A stretch of 64,000 bases of DNA. It comes from Gammaproteobacteria bacterium (GTDB lineage Bacteria > Pseudomonadota > Gammaproteobacteria > UBA6429 > Thiohalophilaceae). This document shows, one piece after another, positions 9,417-18,243 of this stretch (positions are counted from its first letter, which is position 1; each line of letters begins with the position of its first letter). The stretch covers positions 1 through 64,000 of the forward strand of contig JAOULO010000003.1 in the NCBI GenBank assembly GCA_029881995.1, written 5' to 3'. The position numbers and the translations under genes are program-made. The notes beneath the pieces were generated by a model. The model worked only from the letters and a program-made list of their open reading frames with translations, had not been told where the DNA came from and searched no databases.

Positions 9417-11387
9417 CTCCAACACCAAATGCCCTTCTGGCAATAACTTACACTGCCATCGGTCTGCGATATAGGTCGTGGCGACAGTCTCGGCGATAAG
9501 GGCCGGACCCTGGATTTGTTGCCCCACTTTGAGGCTGGCCCGCTGATACATGGTTACCGGTTTGTCATTGCCAGCCATAAGTATCTCTTCAATATCACTC
9601 GACTCGCCTCTGACATGGGCCAGCTGGATGCTGTCCACCGGGCTCTGCAGGGCTACGCGAACATTGACCAGCTCCACCGGTAAGTCGAGGTCATGACCGT
9701 AGCGCGCATGATGCAGGACATGGAAGGCCTGGCTGGCGCTTTGTATATCCTGCCATTCGACATTGAGGGTGTAGGACTGACCGTCGTAACGCAGATCCAG
9801 GCTGGGCTGGACCTCCATACTTTCCTCAGCCACACCTTCGGCCAGCAGGACCGACATGCCCTGTTCGGCCAGTTCACTGATCACAGCCTCAATCTCACTG
9901 TCAGTCATGTCCCGGCACAAGCGGTTAATGGTTCGAGACAATTGCCTGGCCCGTGGTGCGACCAGCATCCCCAGGGCCGACAGTACCCCGGCGTGAATAG
10001 GTACCAGGGCCTGCGTCATGCCCAGGGCCTCGGCCAGGGCACAGACATGCAGCCCACCAGCCCCACCAAAAGAGACCAGGCTCAGCTCACGGGGATCGAT
10101 ACCCCGTTGGATGGACATGACCCGCAGGGCCTGGGCCATGTGCTCGTTGGCGATGCGAATAATGCCTTCTGCTGTTTGGTCGGTAGAAAGTCCCAGGGAC
10201 CGACCCACGCTGTCCACAGCGGTTCGTGCTGCGGCCACATCCAGTTGCATCCCCCCGCCAAGAAAGGCCCCGGCCTGCAGACGACCCAGTACCAGGTTGG
10301 CATCGGTCACTGTCGGCTGAGTCCCACCCTGACCATAACAGGCTGGGCCGGGGTCGGCCCCGGCAGACTGGGGACCAACCTGCAGCAGACCACCGCTGTC
10401 GATCCAGGCAATGGAGCCTCCACCCGCGCCGATGGTGTGCATGTCCACCATGGGCACCGCGACGGGATAACGGCCGATATGACCTTCACTCGTGAGAGTG
10501 ATGCCCCCATCAATGAGGGCCACATCGGTCGAGGTGCCCCCCATGTCAAAGGTCAGTAAGCGCTCACGCCCAATGGACTGGCCGATGGCATGGGCAGCGG
10601 CCAGGCCCCCGGCAGGGCCCGACAGGAGCATATGCACGGCCTCATGCCCGGCCTGCTCTGCGGCAATAGTACCCCCTGAGCTTTGCATGACAGAAACCGT
10701 GGCTTCCGGCACCCCAGCACAAAGCCTGGCAAGATAGCCTTCTACCAGTGGCCCCACGTAACTATTTAGCCAGGTGGTCATGCCCCGTTCATATTCTTTA
10801 TATTCCGGCAGAACCTTAGAAGAACGGGACACAAAGCAGCCCTCAGGCATGACAGCTGCGATTTGCTTTTCAAAGCTGTCATCCAGATAGGAAAATAACA
10901 GATTAATGGCCACCGCCTGTGGGGCCAGCTCGGCCACCTGTTTGCCGAGTGTGGATAAATCCTCTTCGGTAAACCCCTCAACTACCTCTCCCTTGGCTGA
11001 CAGGCGGCCTCCAGTTTCCAGACATAGTTCATCTGGTACGGGAGGAGGAACCGGTTCTGGCTGCAAGTTATACAGTTCGGCCCTGGCCTGACGGCCAATA
11101 GTCAGCATGTCTTTCAAACCCCGGTTGGTGATGAAAACGGTTTTGACCCCCTTACCCTCCAGCACGGCATTGGTGGCCACGGTAGAACCATGCACAATAT
11201 AAAAATCGATACCCGTCCTGCCTTCCAGATTCAGCTCACGAATGCCCTGCAGGATGGCCTGTTCGGGTTTGGTGGGGGTGGAAAGAACTTTGTGGATGCG
11301 CAGTTGTCCATCGACCTGTAAGACAAAATCGGTAAAGGTGCCACCGGTATCGATACCGAGTAAAACGCGTTGCTCAGTCTGTGCCAT
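9408..11387 (-). CDS. Hydantoinase A/5-oxoprolinase family protein
   Basis: A 659-residue HyuA-type protein. The actin-like ATPase signature GIDTGGTFTDFVL sits at the N-terminus, a second phosphate loop (DMGGTSTDVAL) lies in the middle, and the C-terminal hydantoinase A region is complete. Family members perform ATP-dependent opening of hydantoin, 5-oxoproline or N-methylhydantoin rings, and related acetone carboxylases share the fold. The usual partner HyuB is absent next door, so the substrate cannot be named. The start at ATG 11387 (MAQTEQRVLLG) matches the family; the longer reading from 11537 runs into the divergent ABC gene. Confidence 0.85.
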   Translation of the reverse strand: MAQTEQRVLLGIDTGGTFTDFVLQVDGQLRIHKVLSTPTKPEQAILQGIRELNLEGRTGIDFYIVHGSTVATNAVLEGKGVKTVFITNRGLKDMLTIGRQARAELYNLQPEPVPPPVPDELCLETGGRLSAKGEVVEGFTEEDLSTLGKQVAELAPQAVAINLLFSYLDDSFEKQIAAVMPEGCFVSRSSKVLPEYKEYERGMTTWLNSYVGPLVEGYLARLCAGVPEATVSVMQSSGGTIAAEQAGHEAVHMLLSGPAGGLAAAHAIGQSIGRERLLTFDMGGTSTDVALIDGGITLTSEGHIGRYPVAVPMVDMHTIGAGGGSIAWIDSGGLLQVGPQSAGADPGPACYGQGGTQPTVTDANLVLGRLQAGAFLGGGMQLDVAAARTAVDSVGRSLGLSTDQTAEGIIRIANEHMAQALRVMSIQRGIDPRELSLVSFGGAGGLHVCALAEALGMTQALVPIHAGVLSALGMLVAPRARQLSRTINRLCRDMTDSEIEAVISELAEQGMSVLLAEGVAEESMEVQPSLDLRYDGQSYTLNVEWQDIQSASQAFHVLHHARYGHDLDLPVELVNVRVALQSPVDSIQLAHVRGESSDIEEILMAGNDKPVTMYQRASLKVGQQIQGPALIAETVATTYIADRWQCKLLPEGHLVLELG

Positions 11388-11518
11388 ATGATTTTTGTTT
11401 AATGATCTGTCGGTACTTGTCAAAGCCGCTATGATAAATATAATTTGAATGCATCCTAACACAGGATGGAATGAAGACTTGCAGACGACAAACAAGTCAT
11501 TCAGTATGGCGCCCGACG

Positions 11519-12481
11519 ATGACAAATAACAATACACTGATTACAGTTGAACACCTTTCCCGACACTATGGCCCCATCCAGGCGGTCAGTAGTGTGGACT
11601 TTGAGCTCAAGCGCGGTGAAGTGCTGGGCTTTCTGGGCCCAAACGGGGCGGGTAAATCCACCACCATGCAAATGATCACCGGTAACCTGGCCCCCTCGGC
11701 AGGCAGGATTTCCATTTGCGGAGTAGACCTGCTGGATGATCCCAAAACCGCCAAGGCCAGGATCGGCTATCTGCCAGAACAACCCCCGGTATATCGCGAT
11801 TTTACTGTGGATGAATATCTGGATTTCTGTGCCCGAATCAATCGCATCAGCAAGGACAAAATCGCCAGCGCTGTCGACAATGCCAAACAACGTTGTGGTC
11901 TGACCGAAGTCAGCCGGCGACTGATTGGAAACCTTTCCAAAGGCTTCCAGCAACGGGTGGGAATTGCCCAGGCAATTATCCATTCCCCGGCCATAGTGGT
12001 GCTGGATGAACCGACGGTTGGTCTCGACCCCATCCAGATCCGTGAAATTCGCAGCCTGATCCGTGAGCTGGCCAGTGAGCATGGCGTGATCCTTTCCACC
12101 CACATCCTGCCGGAAGTGCAAATGACCTGCGACCGGGTGCAGATTATTAATAAGGGCCAACTGGTCTACTCCGATGACATCGGCAACCTCGATCAACGTA
12201 TGCGGGCCACGACCCTGATGCTGGAACTCAGGAATCCACCCGCGGAAGAGACATTAAATTCCCTGGCTGGCGTCACAAGCTGTGAGGCCATGGGCGGCAA
12301 TCGCTTCCGCCTCTCCCACAACCAGGACCAGAGCCCGGCCGAACAGATCGCCGAACAGGCCGTCAAAGAAGGTTGGGGACTGCTGGAACTGCACCCGGAG
12401 CGTAAGACCCTGGAGCAAGTCTTTGTGGAGATCACCAGTTCGGATAAATCACACAGCAGCGAAGAGGAAGCGGCCGCATGA
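11519..12481 (+). CDS. ABC transporter ATP-binding protein, GldA-like
   Basis: A 320-residue ABC ATPase with Walker A GPNGAGKST, signature LSKGFQQRVG, Walker B VVLDEPTVGLDP and the switch histidine in STHILPE. It powers the permease encoded next, whose start overlaps its stop by 4 bp. The set ATPase, permease, GldG-like protein and DUF4340-like protein is a conserved unit in many gammaproteobacteria and resembles the Bacteroidetes GldA-GldF-GldG exporter. The substrate is unknown. Start choice: ATG 11519 matches the family, but ATG 11471, with a GGATGGA just upstream, would add 16 residues. Confidence 0.9.
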   Translation: MTNNNTLITVEHLSRHYGPIQAVSSVDFELKRGEVLGFLGPNGAGKSTTMQMITGNLAPSAGRISICGVDLLDDPKTAKARIGYLPEQPPVYRDFTVDEYLDFCARINRISKDKIASAVDNAKQRCGLTEVSRRLIGNLSKGFQQRVGIAQAIIHSPAIVVLDEPTVGLDPIQIREIRSLIRELASEHGVILSTHILPEVQMTCDRVQIINKGQLVYSDDIGNLDQRMRATTLMLELRNPPAEETLNSLAGVTSCEAMGGNRFRLSHNQDQSPAEQIAEQAVKEGWGLLELHPERKTLEQVFVEITSSDKSHSSEEEAAA

Positions 12482-13239
12482 TGATCCTGACCCTGGCACA
12501 GCGAGAGCTGCGCAGCCTGTTTTATTCCCCCCTGGCCTGGGCCATCCTGGGTGTAACCCAACTGATCCTGGCCTACCTGTTTCTGTCCCAGTTACAGGAA
12601 TACATTCGCCTGCAACCCCAGTTAAAAATGATGGCCACCGCCCCCGGTATTACCGATGTGGTAATTCTACCAATATATTCCAGTGCTGCCTTTATCATGA
12701 TGATGGTGGTGCCTATGCTAACCATGCGACTGGTGAGTGATGAGCGCCGCAATAAAACACTGAGCCTGTTGTTCTCGGCCCCCATTAGCATGACCGAGAT
12801 CATCCTTGGTAAGTTTGTTGGCATCGTGGCCTTCATTCTGCTCATGATCATTATGATGACCCTGATGCCCCTGTCCCTGGCCACGGCCGCGACCCTCGAT
12901 TTTGGTTTACTGATGTCGGTCATCCTTGGGCTGGTCTTGATGATCGCTGCGTTTATTTCCGTTGGCCTGTACATGTCGACCCTGACCATCCAGCCCTCAG
13001 TGGCGGCGGTCAGCACCTTCGGTATCTTGTTATTGCTGTGGATTATCGACTGGGCCGGCAGCAAGGTTGTGGATGAAAACGCCAGTGGTGCCCTGACCTA
13101 TCTGTCCATGCTGCGTCACTTCGAACCCATGGGCAAAGGTATATTCAACACCAGTGATGTCTTTTATTACCTATTATTCATTGCCACCTTCCTGATTTTG
13201 AGTATTCGCCGCCTAGATGCGGATCGTTTGCAAGGTTAA
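12478..13239 (+). CDS. ABC-2 type permease, GldF-like
   Basis: A 253-residue membrane protein with about six transmembrane segments, including strongly hydrophobic stretches around residues 18-36, 60-82, 107-130, 143-165 and 175-195, and a final one near 230-247. The conserved RLVSDERRNKTLSLLFSAPIS segment after the second helix is characteristic of ABC-2 family permeases in Gld-like systems. It is translationally coupled to the ATPase (ATGA overlap) and followed 7 bp later by the GldG-like gene. Confidence 0.9.
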   Translation: MMILTLAQRELRSLFYSPLAWAILGVTQLILAYLFLSQLQEYIRLQPQLKMMATAPGITDVVILPIYSSAAFIMMMVVPMLTMRLVSDERRNKTLSLLFSAPISMTEIILGKFVGIVAFILLMIIMMTLMPLSLATAATLDFGLLMSVILGLVLMIAAFISVGLYMSTLTIQPSVAAVSTFGILLLLWIIDWAGSKVVDENASGALTYLSMLRHFEPMGKGIFNTSDVFYYLLFIATFLILSIRRLDADRLQG

Positions 13240-13246
13240 TTACAAA

Positions 13247-14623
13247 ATGGAAGTCACCAAAAAATCCCGTCAGCATATTCGCATCCAGAACCTGATCTTC
13301 ATGCTATTGTTCATCGGCAGTGTCATCCTGCTGGCCTGGTTGACCAATAAATACAATGCCCAGTTTGACTGGACGGCCAGTAATCGTAATACCCTGTCCG
13401 ATGCCAGTATCGAACTGGTGAAAAAAATGGACGGCCCCATCACTATCACCGCCTTTGCCACTGAAAGTGATCTGATACCGGTCAGAAAAACCATCCGCGA
13501 AATCCTGGGCCGTTACCAACGACATAAGCAAGACATTAATCTCACTCTTATCGACCCCAATACTGCACCGGATCAAACCCGAGAACTCGGCATTAGTGTC
13601 GATGGTGAACTGGTGGTTGCTTATCAGGGCCGTACTGAACATATCCAGCAGCTCAGTGAAGAGACCATTACCAATACCTTTCAACGATTACTTCGCAGTG
13701 GTGAGCGCTCTCTGGTTTTCATCAGTGGCCATGGTGAACGTAAACCCGATGGCCGTGCCAATCATGACTATGGTGCCTTCTTCAATGAACTGGGTAAGCT
13801 GGGAATCAAGACCAATACTCAGACCCTGACCAGCGATCCCCAAATTCCAGCCAATACCGCTGCGCTGGTCATTGCCAGTCCTCGTGTGAAATTACTGGAT
13901 GGAGAGATCAAACTCATTCGTGATCATGTTAAAAACGGTGGTAACTTATTATGGATACGCGAACCCAGTGACAAGTCTGGCTTAAACAAACTTGCCAATG
14001 ATATTGGTATTGAGTTTCAGAAAGGAACCATTGTCGACCCCACCACCCAGTTACTGGGCATTCCCGATCCCTCCTATGCCATCGTGGCTGAATATCCTGA
14101 GCACAAGATTATTCGCAGCCTCAGTTACCTGACCATCTTCCCTCGCGCCTGTGGTGTCAAACAAAAAGACAAGGACAACAAAGACTGGGATGTAGCCCGA
14201 TTCCTCACCAGTGCACCACGTAGCTGGCTGGAGACTGGCTCCTTAACTGGCGGTGTTCAATATGACAAGGGTAAGGATGTCATGGGACCACTGGCACTTG
14301 GTCTTGCCATGAGTCGCGAAAACAAGGGCCAAGATGAATCAAAGGACAATAAAGAACAACGTATTGTTATCGTTTGTGATGGTGACTTTCTGTCTAATGC
14401 CTTTCTTGGTAACCAGGGCAATCAGAAACTTGGAGAAAACATCATTAACTGGATCAGTAATGATGATAGCTTCATTGATATTCCCGCCAAAACCAATCCC
14501 GATAAGGAAATTACGCTCAGCCAGAGCAACGGTATTGTGATTGCACTAATGTTCCTGGTTCTATTGCCCCTGGGCCTGCTGGCCAGTGGCATCTGGATAT
14601 GGTTAAAGCGACGTAAACAATAA
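13247..14623 (+). CDS. GldG-like ABC transporter auxiliary protein
   Basis: A 458-residue protein with an N-terminal transmembrane helix (about 18-38) and a C-terminal one (about 428-450). Between them lies a large extracytoplasmic domain of the ABC-type auxiliary family (GldG/PF09822-like) containing VFISGHGERKP. It belongs with the preceding ATPase and permease and probably forms the periplasmic part of the complex. The start at 13247 (MEVTKKSRQ) avoids overlap with the permease gene and has AAGG upstream; an in-frame ATG at 13217 is the alternative. Confidence 0.85.
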   Translation: MEVTKKSRQHIRIQNLIFMLLFIGSVILLAWLTNKYNAQFDWTASNRNTLSDASIELVKKMDGPITITAFATESDLIPVRKTIREILGRYQRHKQDINLTLIDPNTAPDQTRELGISVDGELVVAYQGRTEHIQQLSEETITNTFQRLLRSGERSLVFISGHGERKPDGRANHDYGAFFNELGKLGIKTNTQTLTSDPQIPANTAALVIASPRVKLLDGEIKLIRDHVKNGGNLLWIREPSDKSGLNKLANDIGIEFQKGTIVDPTTQLLGIPDPSYAIVAEYPEHKIIRSLSYLTIFPRACGVKQKDKDNKDWDVARFLTSAPRSWLETGSLTGGVQYDKGKDVMGPLALGLAMSRENKGQDESKDNKEQRIVIVCDGDFLSNAFLGNQGNQKLGENIINWISNDDSFIDIPAKTNPDKEITLSQSNGIVIALMFLVLLPLGLLASGIWIWLKRRKQ

Positions 14624-14628
14624 TTATC

Positions 14629-15576
14629 ATGCAAGACTACAAAACCAAGATAAAAAGTATTATTCAACAACTTGATTCCCGCAGTTGGCTGAACATCGGG
14701 ATGTTGCTTTTTATCCTCCTGTTAATTTTACTTGCCTTCATTGAACCAGGGGAAAAAGATACCAAGCAGATAGTAACCCTGACAAACCTGAAGCAGGCAG
14801 ATATTAAGCAGATAGAAATCAGACGTAGCAATGATGAAGATATCACTTTACGACATAAAAATGATATTTGGTACATGTCTTCCCCATACCAGCTACCGGC
14901 AAATGACTTTCGGGCACAATCAGCAAGTGCTTTGGCCGAGATAAAAAGCCATCTGCAATACAATGTCAGCAATATTAACCTGAAAGAATTTAAACTGGAT
15001 AAACCGGAAATCACTATTATCTTAAACGATATGGTTACTTTAGAAATTGGAGGCGTGGACCCTATCAACAATCGCCGCTATGTAAAAAATGGTGATACTC
15101 TGCACCTGGTCAGTAATACTTTTTATTATCAGCTCAAGGGCCAGATCACTACCTATATTAGCTATCAGATCATCCCACCTGAAACAGAGATTACCAAACT
15201 TATTTTACCCAAACTTACTCTTACACTGGAGTCAGGGAACTGGAAGCTTCACCCGGCACAGGAAGATATTTCAGCTGACCGTATTAATGAGTTTCTTGAT
15301 GAATGGCAACATGCCCAGTCACTGGAGATCAGTAAATACACTGGTAGAAAACGTAAAAATGATATTCAGATTTATTATAAAGACCAGCTGCAGCCCATTG
15401 GCTTTAGTCTCATGAAAAAACAGGACAGTATATTCCTGGTAAGAAATGACCTGGGAATAAGTTACAAACTGTCTGATGAGATAGCAGAAAAGTTACAGAA
15501 ATTGCCAGATCCACCGGAACCACCTGAATCCAGCACAACTCCATCTACTGATGGTAACACTGCCGCTCCGGACTAG
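14629..15576 (+). CDS. DUF4340-like membrane-anchored protein
   Basis: A 315-residue protein with one N-terminal transmembrane helix (about 22-38, MLLFILLLILLAFIEP) and an extracytoplasmic beta-rich domain resembling the DUF4340 family. The C-terminus is proline-rich (PDPPEPPESS). It lies 5 bp after the GldG-like gene and is the usual fourth member of this exporter operon. Function is unknown. mutM follows 11 bp later and is probably in the same transcript. Confidence 0.8.
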   Translation: MQDYKTKIKSIIQQLDSRSWLNIGMLLFILLLILLAFIEPGEKDTKQIVTLTNLKQADIKQIEIRRSNDEDITLRHKNDIWYMSSPYQLPANDFRAQSASALAEIKSHLQYNVSNINLKEFKLDKPEITIILNDMVTLEIGGVDPINNRRYVKNGDTLHLVSNTFYYQLKGQITTYISYQIIPPETEITKLILPKLTLTLESGNWKLHPAQEDISADRINEFLDEWQHAQSLEISKYTGRKRKNDIQIYYKDQLQPIGFSLMKKQDSIFLVRNDLGISYKLSDEIAEKLQKLPDPPEPPESSTTPSTDGNTAAPD

Positions 15577-15587
15577 GCGCTTTCGCC

Positions 15588-16403
15588 ATGCCCGAACTAC
15601 CGGAAGTTGAAACCACTCGTCGCGGTATCGAGCCGCACCTGCTCAATAAAACCGTAACAGGTGTCATCGTCCGACAATCCCAACTACGATGGCCCGTACC
15701 ACGAGCGCTGGATAAAAAAATCAGTGGCCAGACCATTCATGCCATTGAACGGCGAGGTAAATATATCCTGTTAAAACTGGATACTGGTAGTATTATGCTG
15801 CACCTTGGCATGTCCGGCAGCTTGCGTGTGCTGAATTCCGATACCCCTCCCGAAAAACATGATCATGTCGATCTACAGTTTGGCTCTCATCAGTGTTTAA
15901 GACTGCGCGATCCTCGTCGTTTTGGCTCTCTTCACTGGTTAACCCAAGATCCCTATCAGCACAAGCTGTTAAAAGACCTGGGCCCAGAACCCCTTTCAAA
16001 CATCTTTGACAAAGAGTACCTGTTTAACCGATCACGTAAACGTAAACTGGCCATCAAACTTTTTATCATGGACAGTAAAATTGTTGTCGGTGTGGGAAAC
16101 ATCTATGCCAGTGAGGCCCTGTTTCGTGCCGGGATACGTCCTTCTCGACCAGCAGGCCGTGTGACCCAAAAAGAATATGACAAGCTTGTCACTGCTATAA
16201 AGCAGGTACTAAAGGACGCTATACAGTCAGGGGGCACCACCTTACAGGACTTTACTAATAGTGATGGCAAGCCCGGTTACTTCAAACAGGCACTGCATGT
16301 CTATGGACGTGAAGGTGAGGCCTGCCATTTCTGTAAGTCCTTAATTAAGCACCGTGTGATGGGACAACGGGCCACTTACTATTGCCCTAACTGCCAGAGT
16401 TAG
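15588..16403 (+). CDS. mutM: Formamidopyrimidine-DNA glycosylase
   Basis: MutM/Fpg (271 residues) removes 8-oxoguanine and formamidopyrimidines and nicks the abasic site. It begins MPELPEVETTRRG, with the catalytic Pro2 and Glu3, has the conserved lysine in RRGKYILL, and a helix-two-turn-helix GVGNIYASEALF. It ends in a zinc finger (CHFC then CPNC) that grips the DNA. All key residues are present. Confidence 0.97.
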   Translation: MPELPEVETTRRGIEPHLLNKTVTGVIVRQSQLRWPVPRALDKKISGQTIHAIERRGKYILLKLDTGSIMLHLGMSGSLRVLNSDTPPEKHDHVDLQFGSHQCLRLRDPRRFGSLHWLTQDPYQHKLLKDLGPEPLSNIFDKEYLFNRSRKRKLAIKLFIMDSKIVVGVGNIYASEALFRAGIRPSRPAGRVTQKEYDKLVTAIKQVLKDAIQSGGTTLQDFTNSDGKPGYFKQALHVYGREGEACHFCKSLIKHRVMGQRATYYCPNCQS

Positions 16404-16521
16404 CCGTCCACTTGTGAACTACACCGTAAAAATACTGTCGATTATTAAACAATATGATAATCAAATCGGCCAATTTGCCGACTATACTTTTGTTGAATAA
16501 ATTAGATTAAGTTGTTTTGCT

Positions 16522-17202
16522 ATGGTAAAAAAACTCAAGAGCCTGATTCGTGAATGGCGTGGATTTATTACCTTCCTGGCCCTGTTATTAATTTTTCGTG
16601 GGGCCATTGCTGACTGGTATGCTGTTCCTACCGGTTCAATGAAGCCAACCATCATCGAGGGAGATCGCGTTTTCGTCAACAAACTGGCCTTTGGTCTACG
16701 CCTCCCCTTTTCAGATGTTGTTCTGGGTCAATGGGGTGAACCGCAGCGTGGAGAAATTGTTGTATTCTACTCACCCACTGACGGCACACGACTCATTAAG
16801 CGTGTTGTTGGTCTACCAGGTGATACCATCTCCATTCAAGGCAATAAACTCCAAATAAATGGTCATACCGTTAAATACAGCCCAAGTGAGAAATCTTATT
16901 CTCTTACCATCTGGCAAAACGGTGTATCACGAGATGTCCTGGAAGAAGAGCTTGGCGAACATCGACACCCCATTGCATTGATACCGCAAGATATTCTGGT
17001 TGAAGACTTTGGGCCTGTTACTGTACCTGATGGGCACTACTTCATGATGGGTGATAACCGACACAATAGTGCCGATTCGCGAGTAATCGGATTTGTACCA
17101 CGACAGCAGTTGCTTGGTCGTGCCAGTCATGTCGTAATGTCACTGGATTATGATAATTTCTATTTACCCCGTAGCGATCGGGTTTTAAGTAAACTGCCCT
17201 GA
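16522..17202 (+). CDS. lepB: Signal peptidase I
   Basis: A 226-residue type I signal peptidase with one N-terminal membrane anchor (about 16-30) and a periplasmic catalytic domain. Box B has the nucleophile Ser39 in PTGSMKPT, box D has the general base Lys93 in LIKRVVGLPGD, and box E is MMGDNRHNSADSR. It removes signal peptides from exported proteins. It is shorter than E. coli LepB, which has two anchors, and could be a second paralogue rather than the lep-operon copy, since lepA and rnc are not adjacent. Confidence 0.92.
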   Translation: MVKKLKSLIREWRGFITFLALLLIFRGAIADWYAVPTGSMKPTIIEGDRVFVNKLAFGLRLPFSDVVLGQWGEPQRGEIVVFYSPTDGTRLIKRVVGLPGDTISIQGNKLQINGHTVKYSPSEKSYSLTIWQNGVSRDVLEEELGEHRHPIALIPQDILVEDFGPVTVPDGHYFMMGDNRHNSADSRVIGFVPRQQLLGRASHVVMSLDYDNFYLPRSDRVLSKLP

Positions 17203-17214
17203 AGGATTTATAAA

Positions 17215-17373
17215 ATGTATATGATCATTTTCATTGGTCTGATTATTTGCATGCTAGCCTGTCATTTCATGGCCAAACGCAAGGGATATAATCCTGTGGC
17301 ATGGGGTGTAACTGGGGCCGTACTGGGGCCTATCGCCCTGATCGTGATATTACTCCTTCCCGCCAGAAATTAA
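17215..17373 (+). CDS. Small two-helix membrane protein
   Basis: A 52-residue protein with two hydrophobic segments (about 3-18 and 30-47) joined by a basic loop (AKRKGYNPVAWG). AAGGA lies upstream at 17202-17206, and the gene begins 12 bp after lepB, with a strong terminator downstream. That context supports a real gene. I do not recognise a family; the pattern resembles small phospholipase-D-nuclease-N-terminal-like membrane proteins, but this is weak. Confidence 0.7.
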   Translation: MYMIIFIGLIICMLACHFMAKRKGYNPVAWGVTGAVLGPIALIVILLLPARN

Positions 17374-17394
17374 TTTCTGACTAACTAACATAGA

Positions 17395-17426
17395 AAAAGC
17401 CCGTCTGACTCCGCAGACGGGCTTTT
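17395..17426. terminator. Bidirectional intrinsic terminator
   Basis: A 13-bp perfect stem (AAAAGCCCGTCTG with its complement, loop ACTCCG) is flanked by A on the left and T on the right. It serves lepB and the small gene from the left and the minus-strand gene ending at 17474 from the right. Confidence 0.9.
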
Positions 17427-17473
17427 AGTTTCGAAGCGGTCAAAAACCAGCTTTTGTTATTTATAACTCTAAA

Positions 17474-17761
17474 CTACTTTTTATTATTTCTTTGTGCGTA
17501 GGCCCCGGTATTACCCAGAGTAGTATTACGCGAATTCAAATCATCCGCTACAGATTCAGCATGCTGCTTTACCAGTTTCAGTGAGCCGGGCTTTTTACCC
17601 TCAATTTGTGACTTGCCATAATCAATCACGTAACGATACCAGTTGTCACCATTCATTCCTTCTGGGGTTTCTATCTTTTCTACCTGGATGACCTTATAAG
17701 GTTTTTTCTTTTTAAGATTATTAACATGATCGTTACTACTCACATTTCTAGCTGTTTGCAT
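17474..17761 (-). CDS. Conserved small protein, unknown function
   Basis: A 95-residue soluble, basic protein without signal peptide or membrane segment. The core GDNWYRYVIDYGKSQIEGKKPGSLK looks like a compact conserved domain with flexible polar tails. AGGAG is well placed upstream on the minus strand, and a terminator follows. I do not recognise a named family. It is monocistronic. Confidence 0.65.
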   Translation of the reverse strand: MQTARNVSSNDHVNNLKKKKPYKVIQVEKIETPEGMNGDNWYRYVIDYGKSQIEGKKPGSLKLVKQHAESVADDLNSRNTTLGNTGAYAQRNNKK

Positions 17762-18243
17762 ATAGTCTAACTCCTGGTTTCTCTACCAAAATTTATTACA
17801 GGTGTGTTTACAAAATCTTACTAAATGGAATAAAAGAACTCATTCCCCAATCCACTTCTCCGGGTGGGATAAAAAAATTCAGTTTATTAGGTTTAATAGA
17901 AAAAATTGGCTGCAACTTGACAGTCTTTATTTAAATTCATTACCAAAAGTGTAGCAGCTATTTTTAATATTTCAGCTAATGATCCTTTAAGCACATCCTG
18001 GTCTGAATTGTTCTGGGCAAGTAAACGCCAACTCCATCACATATTTAGGACAAAACCCTGCCATTTATCCTTACTTTATATAATTTTAATATCCAGATTT
18101 ACATTCCACCAACTGATATAAATTTTAACTTATTGATTTACAAATCTATTAAACCTTAAAGCCCGTAGCTGCTATGCCGAAATAAATTCATGCGTGAAAT
18201 CTGATACACGCTTGTTGTAAATACCTACATTTAAGGATGGATT
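17762..18243. other. AT-rich intergenic region
   Basis: There are 480 bases without a convincing gene. The region holds the promoters of the divergent small gene (left) and the large lipoprotein gene (right). I see no repeat, RNA structure or known operator in it. Confidence 0.5.

Noticed and set aside
9693-10559. A 288-codon open frame antisense to the hyuA-like gene
   Set aside because: Low-complexity His/Gln/Gly-rich translation typical of an antisense frame; the minus-strand frame has the full hydantoinase motifs.
12195-12740. Alternate-frame ORFs overlapping the ABC ATPase/permease junction
   Set aside because: They cross the ATGA junction of two clearly coding frames and have Arg/Pro-rich shadow composition.
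17762-18243. Possible riboswitch or structured RNA in the long leader before the lipoprotein gene
   Set aside because: No conserved riboswitch core or strong hairpin array could be recognised; the region is simply AT-rich.
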